DNA from: CAWVSB01 sp046710535
Lineage (GTDB): Bacteria; Pseudomonadota; Gammaproteobacteria; Pseudomonadales; CAWVSB01
Length of the DNA: 64,000 nucleotides
Assembly (NCBI GenBank): GCA_046710535.1
Contig: JBKEHH010000014.1
Coordinates: 1-64,000 of the forward strand
Direction of reading: 5' to 3'
The notes beneath the pieces were generated by a model, which was not told where the DNA came from, made no database searches, and saw only the letters and a list, made by a program, of their open reading frames with translations. Positions 1 to 7,398 of this stretch are shown piece after piece; position 1 is the first letter of the stretch, and each line of letters begins with the position of its first letter. The position numbers and the translations under genes were made by a program.

Positions 1-17
1 ATTCTAAAAGATTTATT

Positions 18-305
18 ATGAAAGGACTCGTTGTTATTTGGTTAACTCTGCTTTTACCGGTTAGTACTATGGCGCTTACCTACGAGGCGGCTCGTTCTGA
101 CGTTAACATCAGTCGGTGTCAGACCATTCTAGATAACATGTTTAAGAATGAGCAAAAGAAGAAAAGTTTGCGCGGTGGGAAATACAAACAGGCTCGAAAA
201 TCTTTGGATATGATCTATGATAAATTGCAAGATTATTATAGTGATTACGACTGTAAAATGGTGCGCAATAAGCTTGACAATTCAGCGCGTAAATTCGGAA
301 TTTAG
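18..305 (+). CDS. Small exported protein of unknown function
   Basis: A 95-residue protein that I do not recognise. Residues 1-19 form a signal peptide (short basic start, hydrophobic core, cleavage probably after STMA). The mature part is about 75 residues, hydrophilic, rich in Lys, Asp and Tyr. It has two cysteines (around residues 34 and 79) that could form a periplasmic disulfide. The ribosome binding site is weak (AAAG about 8 bases upstream). The upstream context is cut by the window edge. It converges on the DUF2892 gene. That it is exported is inferred from the leader; function unknown. Confidence 0.6.
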   Translation: MKGLVVIWLTLLLPVSTMALTYEAARSDVNISRCQTILDNMFKNEQKKKSLRGGKYKQARKSLDMIYDKLQDYYSDYDCKMVRNKLDNSARKFGI

Positions 306-379
306 TTGGATAAGTTAAATGTATTTAAGGGAGCGAATTTATTTGATGCAAAGTTAGAGGCCGAATTAATTTTAGGGAA

Positions 380-467
380 GACGAGAAAACTCTCGTCAAT
401 TCGCTTAGGTCTTTGATTTATGATTAACAGAAAATAATAGACCGTAGCGATTTAAACACTAATCGCT
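380..467. terminator. Two hairpins between convergent genes
   Basis: Between the convergent ends at 305 and 499 are two short inverted repeats: GACGAG/CTCGTC (380-385 with 392-397) and AGCGATT/AATCGCT (446-452 with 461-467). Neither has a strong T tract, so a terminator role is suggested mainly by position. Confidence 0.3.
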
Positions 468-498
468 GCGCCCAGTTAAATCTTATAAACCAGAAAAA

Positions 499-711
499 TT
501 ATACTTGATTTTCAGCGCAGGTGTTTATATCTAAAACAAACCAGAAATAACAACGTGAAAATATTCCGTTCATTATAAGCATCATAGAGATGACCATTAC
601 AAACCATTCTATGCCATTCATGCTCGGTTGAATCAACGCCCATATGCCGACTGCTAGGCCAATTAACAGTCTTAATACTCGTTCCAAATTACCTAAATTA
701 CGCTCAATCAT
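499..711 (-). CDS. DUF2892 (YgaP-like transmembrane domain) inner-membrane protein
   Basis: A 70-residue protein with the DUF2892 pattern: an N-terminal N-x-G-x-x-ER motif, two hydrophobic helices (about 15-30 and 36-52), and a conserved C-terminal end with a Cys near the second helix and the closing INTC motif. Length is typical for the stand-alone form. A GGAG box lies about 10 bases before the ATG. The family is often found next to rhodanese or sulfur-related proteins, but no such partner lies here. Function is unknown. Confidence 0.8.
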   Translation of the reverse strand: MIERNLGNLERVLRLLIGLAVGIWALIQPSMNGIEWFVMVISMMLIMNGIFSRCYFWFVLDINTCAENQV

Positions 712-1059
712 TTTTATTTTTCTCCATTGAAGTTGTCTGTATATTACTCTAATAAATAAAATTTAGGTCATATTAATAGCGCTTATAATAGCGCTAATAA
801 TAGTGCTGAACGCTGTTTGCTGGCTTTGGTCAGTTATAAAAATCATATATAGATAGACGCTTGCAGAAGAGATACTGGCATTAAAGGGGCGCATTTATTC
901 AAAAAACTAAAGTGGTTGTAATAATTAAAAAATAGTCACTTAGACCGCGTTAATGCTTAGAGGATGAGACTAGCTAAAAGCGACCTGTAAAGCTATTCTG
1001 CCAATCAGTTTTTGCGCCGACTGCAAACATTATGAAAATTCTTACCAGAAGATAAAATT
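712..1059. other. Intergenic region without a convincing gene
   Basis: 348 bases, A+T-rich. It holds a 12-bp tandem repeat (774-809) and one copy of an intergenic GGGGCGCATT word (886-895). The divergent promoters for the DUF2892 gene and the DUF3313 pseudogene must lie here, but I cannot point to convincing -35/-10 boxes. Confidence 0.5.
774..809. repeat. 12-bp tandem repeat, three units
   Basis: Three adjacent 12-base units, TAATAGCGCTTA, TAATAGCGCTAA and TAATAGTGCTGA, differ at only a few positions. The core AGCGCT is palindromic. Units lie upstream of the DUF2892 gene start on the opposite strand, so a regulatory role is possible but not shown. Confidence 0.75.
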
Positions 1060-1737
1060 ATGATGCGTGCAATTATTATTCCGCTACTAATTGTTATGAC
1101 CGCTTGCACAGCTACTAAATTCAATGAACTTAATCATTCTAGTATTGGGTTTATTGGTGATTATTCTAAGTTTAACAAAGTAGATACAAATAATAGTCTA
1201 AAATCTTTTCGATATTTAAGTGATACAATTAAGTCAGGGTTTTATAACAAGATTTTTATTGAGCCGGTTGCTTTTTATCCGGAAGAGGTTGCCTCTGGCA
1301 AGATTACTCAGAGATTACTAACAGAGACAAAAGCTTATATAGATTTTTAGCTTGGCGAGTTTATAGCATCTTATTTTGAAATTGTAGAACAGCCGCAGGC
1401 AGGTGCGTTGACGGTAACGCCGCGAATAGCTGCAATTAAAACTACTACTGGTGATATAGCGCTAAAAGAAATGATTCCTATAGGTGTGATTATTGCCCTG
1501 AGTAAAGCAGCCATGGGTGTCAGGCACTAGAATGTAGAGGTTTTTATGGAAATAAAAGCCACCGATAGTATCGATGGTGAGTTCGTTGGCGGCACTGTAA
1601 AGTTGTGTAAGGGCGTGCCAATATCTGGCATTAGTGGAAAAGTAACCCTAAAAATCATTAGACCATTATTGGATTTTTGGGTGAGAGATGCGCATGACAT
1701 TTTTAAGCAATTAGGTGATATTCAACAGCCTTTATAG
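1060..1737 (+). pseudogene. DUF3313 lipoprotein interrupted by two in-frame TAG codons
   Basis: The frame opens with a lipoprotein signal peptide (lipobox ending MTAC, Cys at about residue 16). It continues through family hallmarks such as the FIGDYSKF and IFIEPVAFYPEEVASG stretches. It then meets TAG at 1348-1350 and again at 1528-1530, and runs on in the same frame to a TAG at 1735-1737. Translation through both stops gives about 225 residues, a normal DUF3313 length, and the downstream parts (TVTPRIAAI, NVEVFMEI, RPLLDFWVRDA) match the family. No frameshift is needed anywhere. The second stop sits where family members tend to carry Gln, consistent with CAG to TAG. The simplest reading is a recent pseudogene; amber readthrough is a less likely alternative. 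Confidence 0.8.
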
Positions 1738-1827
1738 ACTCTGAATCGAACGCATTTATCTAATCAAACGAGTATTGCTTACTGCTGAGGCTGAAAATTT
1801 TACAAGTATTTCAAATAAGGAATAACT

Positions 1828-2904
1828 ATGACATACCGCGTAGTGCAATGGGCGACGGGAAATTTAGGTCGTGCCGCTATTGAGGGGATTGTGTCTCACC
1901 CCGACTTAGTACTAGTTGGCGTATGGGTATATAGCGACAATAAAGTGGGCAAAGATGCTGGTGAACTAGCTGAGCGTAGCGACTTAAATACTGGCATTAA
2001 AGCAAGCAACGATATTGATGCGATCATAGCGCTAAAGCCTGACTGTGTACTTTATAGCCCGTTAATGGCGAAAGAAGCTGAAATTATAAAGTTACTAGCT
2101 GCGGGCATTAATATTGTTACGCCATTAGGCTGGTTTTATCCGCGTCATCTTGACACACAAGCAATTGAAGCGGCTTGCGCCCAGGGCAATGTAAGCTTAC
2201 ATGGCAGCGGCATTCACCCTGGTGGTGTTACTGAAAAGTGGCCATTAATGATGTCTGGATTTTCGCGTGACATAAGCTACGTTAGCTGTGAAGAATATTC
2301 AGACGTTCGTACCTACGGCGCCGTTGATGTGTTGCATAATATTATGTTGTTTGGCAAAACCCCTGAAAAGGCGCGTGAAAGCTTTATGCTCGATTTTCTG
2401 GGGGCGGGCTTTGGCCAATCTATTCATATGATCGCTGACGCCATGGGATTCAAATTAGACGGCCCAATAACGTCAACCCATGATATTGCCTTAGCAACTG
2501 CACCGATCGACTCGCCAATGGGCGTGATTGAACCTGGCTTGTTGGCCGCCCAGCGCTTTCGTTGGCAAGGGGTTCGCAGTGGTGAGGTGGTTATTAAAGC
2601 TGAAGTGAACTGGTATATGGGCACCGACAATATTGAAGCTGGCTGGTTTGATAAAGCAATGATTGAAGACCGTGGCGAGTGTTTTTCAATGAAGGTTGAA
2701 GGCGACCCACCGGTGTATGTAGAAACCCACGGCGTGCATCCAACTCGCGATATGGATTGGTCAGAGGTACAAAAACGTAACCCCGGTATGGTGGCCACCG
2801 CCATGCATTGTGTTAATAGTATTCCGGTAGTGTGTGATGCCAGTGCAGGTATAAAAACATATCTAGATTTACCCATGGTATTTGGTAAAGCCAAACAAAA
2901 CTAA
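1828..2904 (+). CDS. DapB-like NAD(P)-dependent oxidoreductase
   Basis: A 358-residue protein of the dihydrodipicolinate reductase N-terminal-like / 2,4-diaminopentanoate dehydrogenase-like family. The Rossmann motif is at the N-terminus (VQWATGNLGRAAIEG, residues 6-20). The central segment around LHGSGIHPGG (about 131-140) matches the catalytic/substrate region of the family. These enzymes act on amine or carbonyl groups with NAD(P)H; the substrate cannot be read from sequence. This is not the housekeeping lysine-pathway DapB, which is about 270 residues. AAGGA about 6 bases before the ATG supports the start. It stands alone, followed by a small inverted-repeat element. Confidence 0.75.
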   Translation: MTYRVVQWATGNLGRAAIEGIVSHPDLVLVGVWVYSDNKVGKDAGELAERSDLNTGIKASNDIDAIIALKPDCVLYSPLMAKEAEIIKLLAAGINIVTPLGWFYPRHLDTQAIEAACAQGNVSLHGSGIHPGGVTEKWPLMMSGFSRDISYVSCEEYSDVRTYGAVDVLHNIMLFGKTPEKARESFMLDFLGAGFGQSIHMIADAMGFKLDGPITSTHDIALATAPIDSPMGVIEPGLLAAQRFRWQGVRSGEVVIKAEVNWYMGTDNIEAGWFDKAMIEDRGECFSMKVEGDPPVYVETHGVHPTRDMDWSEVQKRNPGMVATAMHCVNSIPVVCDASAGIKTYLDLPMVFGKAKQN

Positions 2905-2930
2905 CCGATGATTTAGAGAAAATTAGTAAG

Positions 2931-3067
2931 TGGGGTCAGAGTGAACTTTTTACTGAAATGAAATTTAAACCCAGAATTACTTCCTCAAAAATGAGAAGGT
3001 CAAAGAAGGTGATGGTATGAGTAAAAATGACAAGAAAGGGTTGGGTAAAAAGTTTACTCAGACCCCA
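2931..3067. mobile_element. 137-bp MITE-like element with 23-bp terminal inverted repeats
   Basis: The left end (2931-2953, beginning TGGGGTCAGAGTGAACTTTT) and the right end (3045-3067, ending ACTCAGACCCCA) are inverted copies matching at 21 of 23 positions. The interior has no convincing transposase. The GGGGTCAGAGT ends resemble those seen in many gammaproteobacteria near REP-associated or IS-derived elements; this resemblance is from memory, not a search. Possible half-ends occur at 11111-11120 (inverse) and 20847-20856. A 38-codon frame (3017-3133) starts inside and runs through the right repeat to overlap the next ATG, probably by chance. Confidence 0.6.
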
Positions 3068-3129
3068 TTAATTCAACTCCATACGCCCGTGTTTGCGACG
3101 TTAGCTATTTTCAAAAATAGAGAATTATC

Positions 3130-3570
3130 ATGAGTAAGTTAAAATCAACATCAGCCGTTTTGTATTTTTTTGTTGCGGTTATGACCGCAGGAATGGGAAT
3201 GAAATTTATTACAGCGGCAGAGTATTTTTCGTATCATCAGCAAATATCAGGGCTTGACTGGTCGCAAGTTCAACCAGGATTAAAATTAGTATACTTAGCT
3301 GTTTTTAAAGTTTGTGGGGGAGCTGCCATAACAGTTTCATTAAGCTTGTTTCTAATGACCATATCCCCATTTATAAAATATGATGATCGTTGGTCTTTCT
3401 ATGCAATTCCGGTTTGTGGATTAGTATTTTGGTCAATAACCTTGGCTACGACTCTATATGTATATAGCACTACTGGTGCGGCAACACCTTGGCTTGCAAG
3501 TCTTTTCTGTGTAGTGGCAATTATTCTTGCATTCATCATCTCTCTTTTTAGCTTGAAAAAAGCTGTCTGA
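3130..3570 (+). CDS. Four-helix membrane protein of unknown function
   Basis: A 146-residue integral membrane protein with hydrophobic segments at about 8-28, 52-80, 92-114 and 120-142. Between the first two lies a polar loop containing EYFSYHQQ. No catalytic motif is visible and I do not recognise the family. It begins about 60 bases after the right end of the inverted-repeat element, so its promoter region may include element sequence. Confidence 0.65.
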   Translation: MSKLKSTSAVLYFFVAVMTAGMGMKFITAAEYFSYHQQISGLDWSQVQPGLKLVYLAVFKVCGGAAITVSLSLFLMTISPFIKYDDRWSFYAIPVCGLVFWSITLATTLYVYSTTGAATPWLASLFCVVAIILAFIISLFSLKKAV

Positions 3571-3668
3571 ATCAAAGAGGGCGGAGTGAGTATTATTTGA
3601 TCAATTTGAGAGAGGGGCGCATTAATACCTTTGCATCTAACCTTTATTACCCTAACGAGTAAAACAAC

Positions 3669-3962
3669 ATGACTGTATACATTCTTTCTAGACTAACTAT
3701 TACTGACCGCACTGAGTATGACAAATATGAAAGTCAATTTGAGGAGATCTTCTCAAAATTTGACGGTAAATTGTTAAGTGTCGATGAAGAGCCGTTAGTT
3801 ATTGCGGGTGAATGGGACGCGACACGCTCAGTGCTTATTGAATTTCCTTCCAAAGAGTCTGCCTTCACTTGGATGCAATCTGACGCTTATCAAGCGATTT
3901 CAAAGCACCGCAATGCCGGCAGTCAGTTAAGCTCTATTATGGTTAAGGCATTGGAAGAATGA
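3669..3962 (+). CDS. DUF1330 domain protein
   Basis: A 97-residue protein with the DUF1330 ferredoxin-like (dimeric alpha/beta barrel) pattern: an N-terminal beta strand (VYILSRLTITDRTEYDKY), a central strand with a conserved Gly-Glu-Trp (AGEWD), a strand rich in aliphatic residues followed by P-S-K-E-SA, and W-x-x-SDAYQ-x-I near the C-terminus. Length is typical. The biochemical role of the family is not established. Monocistronic by spacing; a short G+C-rich hairpin follows. Confidence 0.8.
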   Translation: MTVYILSRLTITDRTEYDKYESQFEEIFSKFDGKLLSVDEEPLVIAGEWDATRSVLIEFPSKESAFTWMQSDAYQAISKHRNAGSQLSSIMVKALEE

Positions 3963-3968
3963 TCAATT

Positions 3969-3986
3969 AAAGGGGCAAACCCCTTT
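3969..3986 (+). terminator. Hairpin after the DUF1330 gene
   Basis: AAAGGGG (3969-3975) and CCCCTTT (3980-3986) pair with a CAAA loop, 6 bases after the stop. The T run is short, so termination efficiency is uncertain. Confidence 0.4.
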
Positions 3987-4131
3987 GATATGAATGGTTT
4001 GGTATAACGCCAATACAATTACGCCGTAGCCGAAAAACCTGCTGTTTATCAACCTATGTAAATGAATATTGAATTTCAACGATCTATTCTCTCTTTTGAA
4101 TTTAAATATAATCAAAATTGAGAGAAGTTAA

Positions 4132-4593
4132 ATGATTGAACTTAATGTTATTTTTTTACTATTGTCAGCTGCTGTATTGGGCATATTTCTAGGCGCTCAA
4201 ATCGCTGAGGCTTGTTTGTTTATCCCGATTTGGAAAAAGATGCCAGCCGATGATTTTTTCGAGCAACACCACTCTGTGGGGCCACTGCTGCTTCGTTTTT
4301 TTGCGCCACTAACCATCGCCGCAACGGTAATTCCGTTGCTAGCCGTTTTGCTACACTGGATTATTAACCCTAACCAAAGTCCATTGATATGGGTAATGGG
4401 CGCTTCGACACTGCTATTTTTTTCAACCTACTTTTTCTATTTTAAAAATGCTAATCAGAAATTTTCTGACCGTACGTTGTCAAATGACGAACTACCAGTT
4501 GAATTACAAAGGTGGAGTAATTGGCACTGGACGAGAATTGGATTTGAAGCAATTGCTTTTGCATGCTCTATCGTTATTTTACTAATAGAATAA
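4132..4593 (+). CDS. DUF1772-like four-helix membrane protein
   Basis: A 153-residue membrane protein with four hydrophobic segments (about 5-28, 52-75, 84-103 and 133-152). The arrangement fits DUF1772 (anthrone oxygenase-like): a small-residue-rich first helix, a polar segment with the FEQHH motif, and a C-terminal RWSNWHWTRIGFE block matching the W-x-x-W-H-W-x-R signature before the last helix. Function unproven for bacterial members. GAGAGAAG lies 7-8 bases before the ATG. No operon partner is obvious. Confidence 0.7.
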   Translation: MIELNVIFLLLSAAVLGIFLGAQIAEACLFIPIWKKMPADDFFEQHHSVGPLLLRFFAPLTIAATVIPLLAVLLHWIINPNQSPLIWVMGASTLLFFSTYFFYFKNANQKFSDRTLSNDELPVELQRWSNWHWTRIGFEAIAFACSIVILLIE

Positions 4594-4692
4594 GAAAAAA
4601 GTAGGGTAAGGCCTGAGGTTTAAGATTATTAATCGTTGCTGCATGTTGTACTATGGCAAGCATCTAATATTTGGAATTTTGAGGTAGATACC

Positions 4693-5631
4693 GTGAGCAA
4701 CTTTATTTTACACCATTACCAGCCTTCGCCTTTTTCTGAAAAGATACGCACAATTTTAGGCTATAAGGGGTTGAGCTATAGGGCGGTGACTATACCTGTG
4801 GTTATGCCAAAGCCCGACTTGACGGCGTTAACCGGTGGTTATCGTAAAACCCCCGTGTTGCAACAGGGCGCGCATGTGTATTGCGATACGCGATTGATAG
4901 CCCGCGTGATTGATGCCCAAGCTAGTGAAAAGACTATTTACCCAGAAGACCAAGCGGTAAGCGCTAATATTTTGGCCCAATGGGCAGACCAACGTCTTTT
5001 TACCCTTGCCGCAGGCTTACTGTTTTCCCCTGCAGGTTTTGCTGAGTTCGCGGCTAAAATTCCATCAGCGATGGTTGAGGCTTTTGTGAAAGACCGTGAG
5101 ATATTGCGCCGAGGGGCTACTGCCCCAAGAATCTCGCAGGAAACAATACTTTCTGAGCTGCCTGTTTTTCTGCAACAGCTTGAGCAGCAGCTACAAAATG
5201 GTGGCCCGTATATTTCAGGTGCAGAGCCAACCATTGCTGACTTTTCTGTGTATCACAATATATGGTTTATCAATAATAACGCCGCGGTTCGTGTGCATTT
5301 ACAGCCGTACCCAACGTTGCAAGACTGGTTTGCGGCAATGAAAGAAATCGGCCACGGCACCATTGAAGAGATAAGCGGACAAGCAGCAATTGATGAGGCT
5401 AGGCTGAGCGAGTCAGAAAGCCATGCCGACTGCGAGTTTTTAGAGTTAAACGGATTAAAGTATGGCGACCAAGTGACAGTACAGCCAACTGATTATGGCT
5501 TAGACCCCGTTGCCGGTGAGCTGGTGTTATCACTGCTAGATGAGGTAGCTATTAAGCGCGTTGATGAGCGGGCAGGGGAGGTTTACGTTCACTTTCCGAG
5601 AGTTGGCTACCAAATAGATCTAGTTTCTTAA
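4693..5631 (+). CDS. GST-like protein with an extra C-terminal domain
   Basis: A glutathione S-transferase-fold protein. I place the start at GTG 4693, which has GAGG 8 bases upstream; an in-frame upstream TTG at 4636 lacks such support. The N-terminal thioredoxin-like domain starts NFILHHYQPSPFSEKIR with the usual active-site Ser/Pro region. It is followed by the helical domain with the N-capping motif region around PTIADFSVY (about 175-183 from this start). The protein is about 312 residues, roughly 70-80 longer than a typical GST; the extra C-terminus (from about ARLSESESH onward) looks like a separate small beta-rich domain. The substrate is unknown. Confidence 0.75.
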   Translation: MSNFILHHYQPSPFSEKIRTILGYKGLSYRAVTIPVVMPKPDLTALTGGYRKTPVLQQGAHVYCDTRLIARVIDAQASEKTIYPEDQAVSANILAQWADQRLFTLAAGLLFSPAGFAEFAAKIPSAMVEAFVKDREILRRGATAPRISQETILSELPVFLQQLEQQLQNGGPYISGAEPTIADFSVYHNIWFINNNAAVRVHLQPYPTLQDWFAAMKEIGHGTIEEISGQAAIDEARLSESESHADCEFLELNGLKYGDQVTVQPTDYGLDPVAGELVLSLLDEVAIKRVDERAGEVYVHFPRVGYQIDLVS

Positions 5632-5712
5632 ACTGCCTCAGTAAAGGGGCAGAGCGATTATGCAAGTACTCGCACTGCCTCGTTAATTATTAGCATTGGT
5701 TTGTAGTTAATT

Positions 5713-6597
5713 TTACAAACAAACGTCTTCGCTTAACGCCCATAGCTTACTGGCAACATCTAGGTTGTTAGCTTCTTTAGTACTACGGTTTATTTTGCAA
5801 TGGGATAAGTACTGTCCTGCTATATATTGCTCCGTTGCGTTAATTGCACAAAATACTGTTGTCGCTGCACCTTGGTTAGGATTTTTGGTAAAGGGGCTAA
5901 TAAGTTTCATTAAAATATTATCACCGGCTATGTTGGTGGTAACAAATGTGCCAGAGTGTAAAGAGCATGCTGTCAATCCTTTGCCGGCGTAACGTCGTTG
6001 CAGTTCATTGGCAAAAAGCACATTAGCCAGCTTTGCCTGGCCGTAGGCAGTGAGGCTTGAAAACTGATCTTTGTTTAAAGGGAATTTATCAAAGTTCAAT
6101 TTTTTTGGAGTGCGATGACTTTCGCTTGAAACCATGACAACGCGTGGTTTATTAGCGGCCAGTAGTCTGTCCATTAATAAACGGGTGAGTAGAAAATGCC
6201 CAAAATGACATACGCCTACAGTCATCTCAAACCCTTCAACTGTTTGGCTATACTTGCGCGAAAATATACCGGCATTGCAAATCAGCACATCTACGGTTGC
6301 CAAACTCAGTTGTTTGGAGAAGTCTCTAATACTTTCAAACGAGGCTAAGTCGAGTTGGACAAATTCAGCCAAGCAGCCAGGGTGAGCTAGCTTAGCGTTA
6401 GCCACGGCCATCTCACCTTTTTCAAAACTGCGACAGGCGAAAACAACCCGCGCGCCAGCAGCGGCAAGGGCGCGCGCTGACTCATAGCCAATGCCTATAT
6501 TGGCGCCAGTGATAACTATATTTTTACCTGCTAAGTTGATACCTGCCAAGACTTCGTCAGCACTGGTGTGTGCCCCAAAAGTGTGGGTGTTTGTCAT
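5713..6597 (-). CDS. Short-chain dehydrogenase/reductase (retinol dehydrogenase-like)
   Basis: A 294-residue SDR. The cofactor motif TGANIGIG lies at about 30-37, the NNAG-equivalent CNAGIF at about 107-112, the catalytic Ser in VVMVSSESH (about 155), and the YGQAK (Y-x-x-x-K) motif around 183-187. Arg in the ACRS segment after the second strand suggests NADP(H) preference. The overall pattern resembles RDH/WWOX-type SDRs. Substrate unknown. Upstream (6598-6742) is a divergent spacer shared with the small ORF and LEA-2 lipoprotein. Confidence 0.85.
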   Translation of the reverse strand: MTNTHTFGAHTSADEVLAGINLAGKNIVITGANIGIGYESARALAAAGARVVFACRSFEKGEMAVANAKLAHPGCLAEFVQLDLASFESIRDFSKQLSLATVDVLICNAGIFSRKYSQTVEGFEMTVGVCHFGHFLLTRLLMDRLLAANKPRVVMVSSESHRTPKKLNFDKFPLNKDQFSSLTAYGQAKLANVLFANELQRRYAGKGLTACSLHSGTFVTTNIAGDNILMKLISPFTKNPNQGAATTVFCAINATEQYIAGQYLSHCKINRSTKEANNLDVASKLWALSEDVCL

Positions 6598-6742
6598 TGA
6601 CTTTTCCTTATGTTCATTCAGTATTTAATATCGATAGTATAGTAATACGATATATTTAGGGTCAGTAAAAATTAAAGGGTCGTAATTATTAAACAATAAA
6701 TACTAGGCCTATTTTAATATTCAACAATTGTTAGGAGATTTT

Positions 6743-6880
6743 GTGACTATAGAAAAACAAACATATCGGTTTAGCCACTATAAAGACCGCTTTGCGCAGT
6801 GCATAAAAAATGGCAATATTTTATATCTAGCTGGCCAAATTGTGTTGATAAAGCGGGAAATAGACAATGACTATAACTAG
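6743..6880 (+). CDS. 45-residue small ORF coupled to the LEA-2 lipoprotein
   Basis: A short frame starting GTG at 6743 with AGGAG (6733-6737) five bases upstream. It ends TAG at 6880, overlapping the next gene's ATG (6867) by 14 bases. The product is basic and Tyr/Ile-rich (starts VTIEKQTYRFSHYKDRF, one Cys), with no signal peptide. The good ribosome binding site and the overlap suggest a real, translationally coupled gene. No family recognised. Confidence 0.5.
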   Translation: MTIEKQTYRFSHYKDRFAQCIKNGNILYLAGQIVLIKREIDNDYN

Positions 6881-7349
6881 AGCGTTACCCATACGCTGTT
6901 TTAGCGCAGCAATAGTGCTTTTTCTGTCTGGCTGCGCCAGCTTAAGCCCGGACTTTGATGAACCTACGGTTGAAGTGATCTCGATTAAGGCATTGCCAGC
7001 TAAAGGCTTTGAGCAAAATTTTGAAATAGGCTTGAAGCTAACCAACCCCAATAATTTTGAATTGCCGTTTAATGGTATCAGCTGTGAACTGAGCGTAGCA
7101 GGCGAGACCTTGGCCCGCGGCGTTACCGCGGATATTCCGACTGCAGGCGCTTACGGTCAGTCACGTTTTGTAGTGCCAGTTTCAACTAGTTTAATGGGCG
7201 GGTTCAAGGTGATAAAAGCGCTAATGGATAATCAAGAGCAAGGTATCAGCTACCAACTGAAGGCCAAGTTGGATATCGACATTCCCTTTGTGCCAAAATT
7301 GACTATCACTCAAGATGGGATGGTGCCACTAGGTGACAAACCCCAATAG
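6867..7349 (+). CDS. LEA type 2 (LEA14-like) lipoprotein
   Basis: A 160-residue lipoprotein. The signal peptide ends in the lipobox FLSGC (Cys about residue 23). The mature part matches the LEA type 2 / WHy fold, with the hallmark stretch IGLKLTNPNNFELPFNGI (about 51-68): tandem Asn/Pro-rich turn followed by L-P-F-N-G. Bacterial members are outer-membrane or periplasmic proteins of unclear function. The start overlaps the upstream small ORF, and the stop overlaps the upstream margin of the amidohydrolase reading frame, so these may be co-transcribed. Confidence 0.85.
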   Translation: MTITRALPIRCFSAAIVLFLSGCASLSPDFDEPTVEVISIKALPAKGFEQNFEIGLKLTNPNNFELPFNGISCELSVAGETLARGVTADIPTAGAYGQSRFVVPVSTSLMGGFKVIKALMDNQEQGISYQLKAKLDIDIPFVPKLTITQDGMVPLGDKPQ

Positions 7350-7398
7350 CGCCCCTTTTGATTTGAAACTAGGATCAAGGAACCGCGGAGATAAAGTA

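Noticed and set aside
2424..2894. Long antisense ORF inside the DapB-like gene
   Set aside because: It lies entirely opposite a clear gene and has no family features; codon constraint on the other strand explains it.
3017..3133. 38-codon frame starting inside the inverted-repeat element
   Set aside because: It merely reads through the right repeat and ends on the next ATG; no family or codon support.
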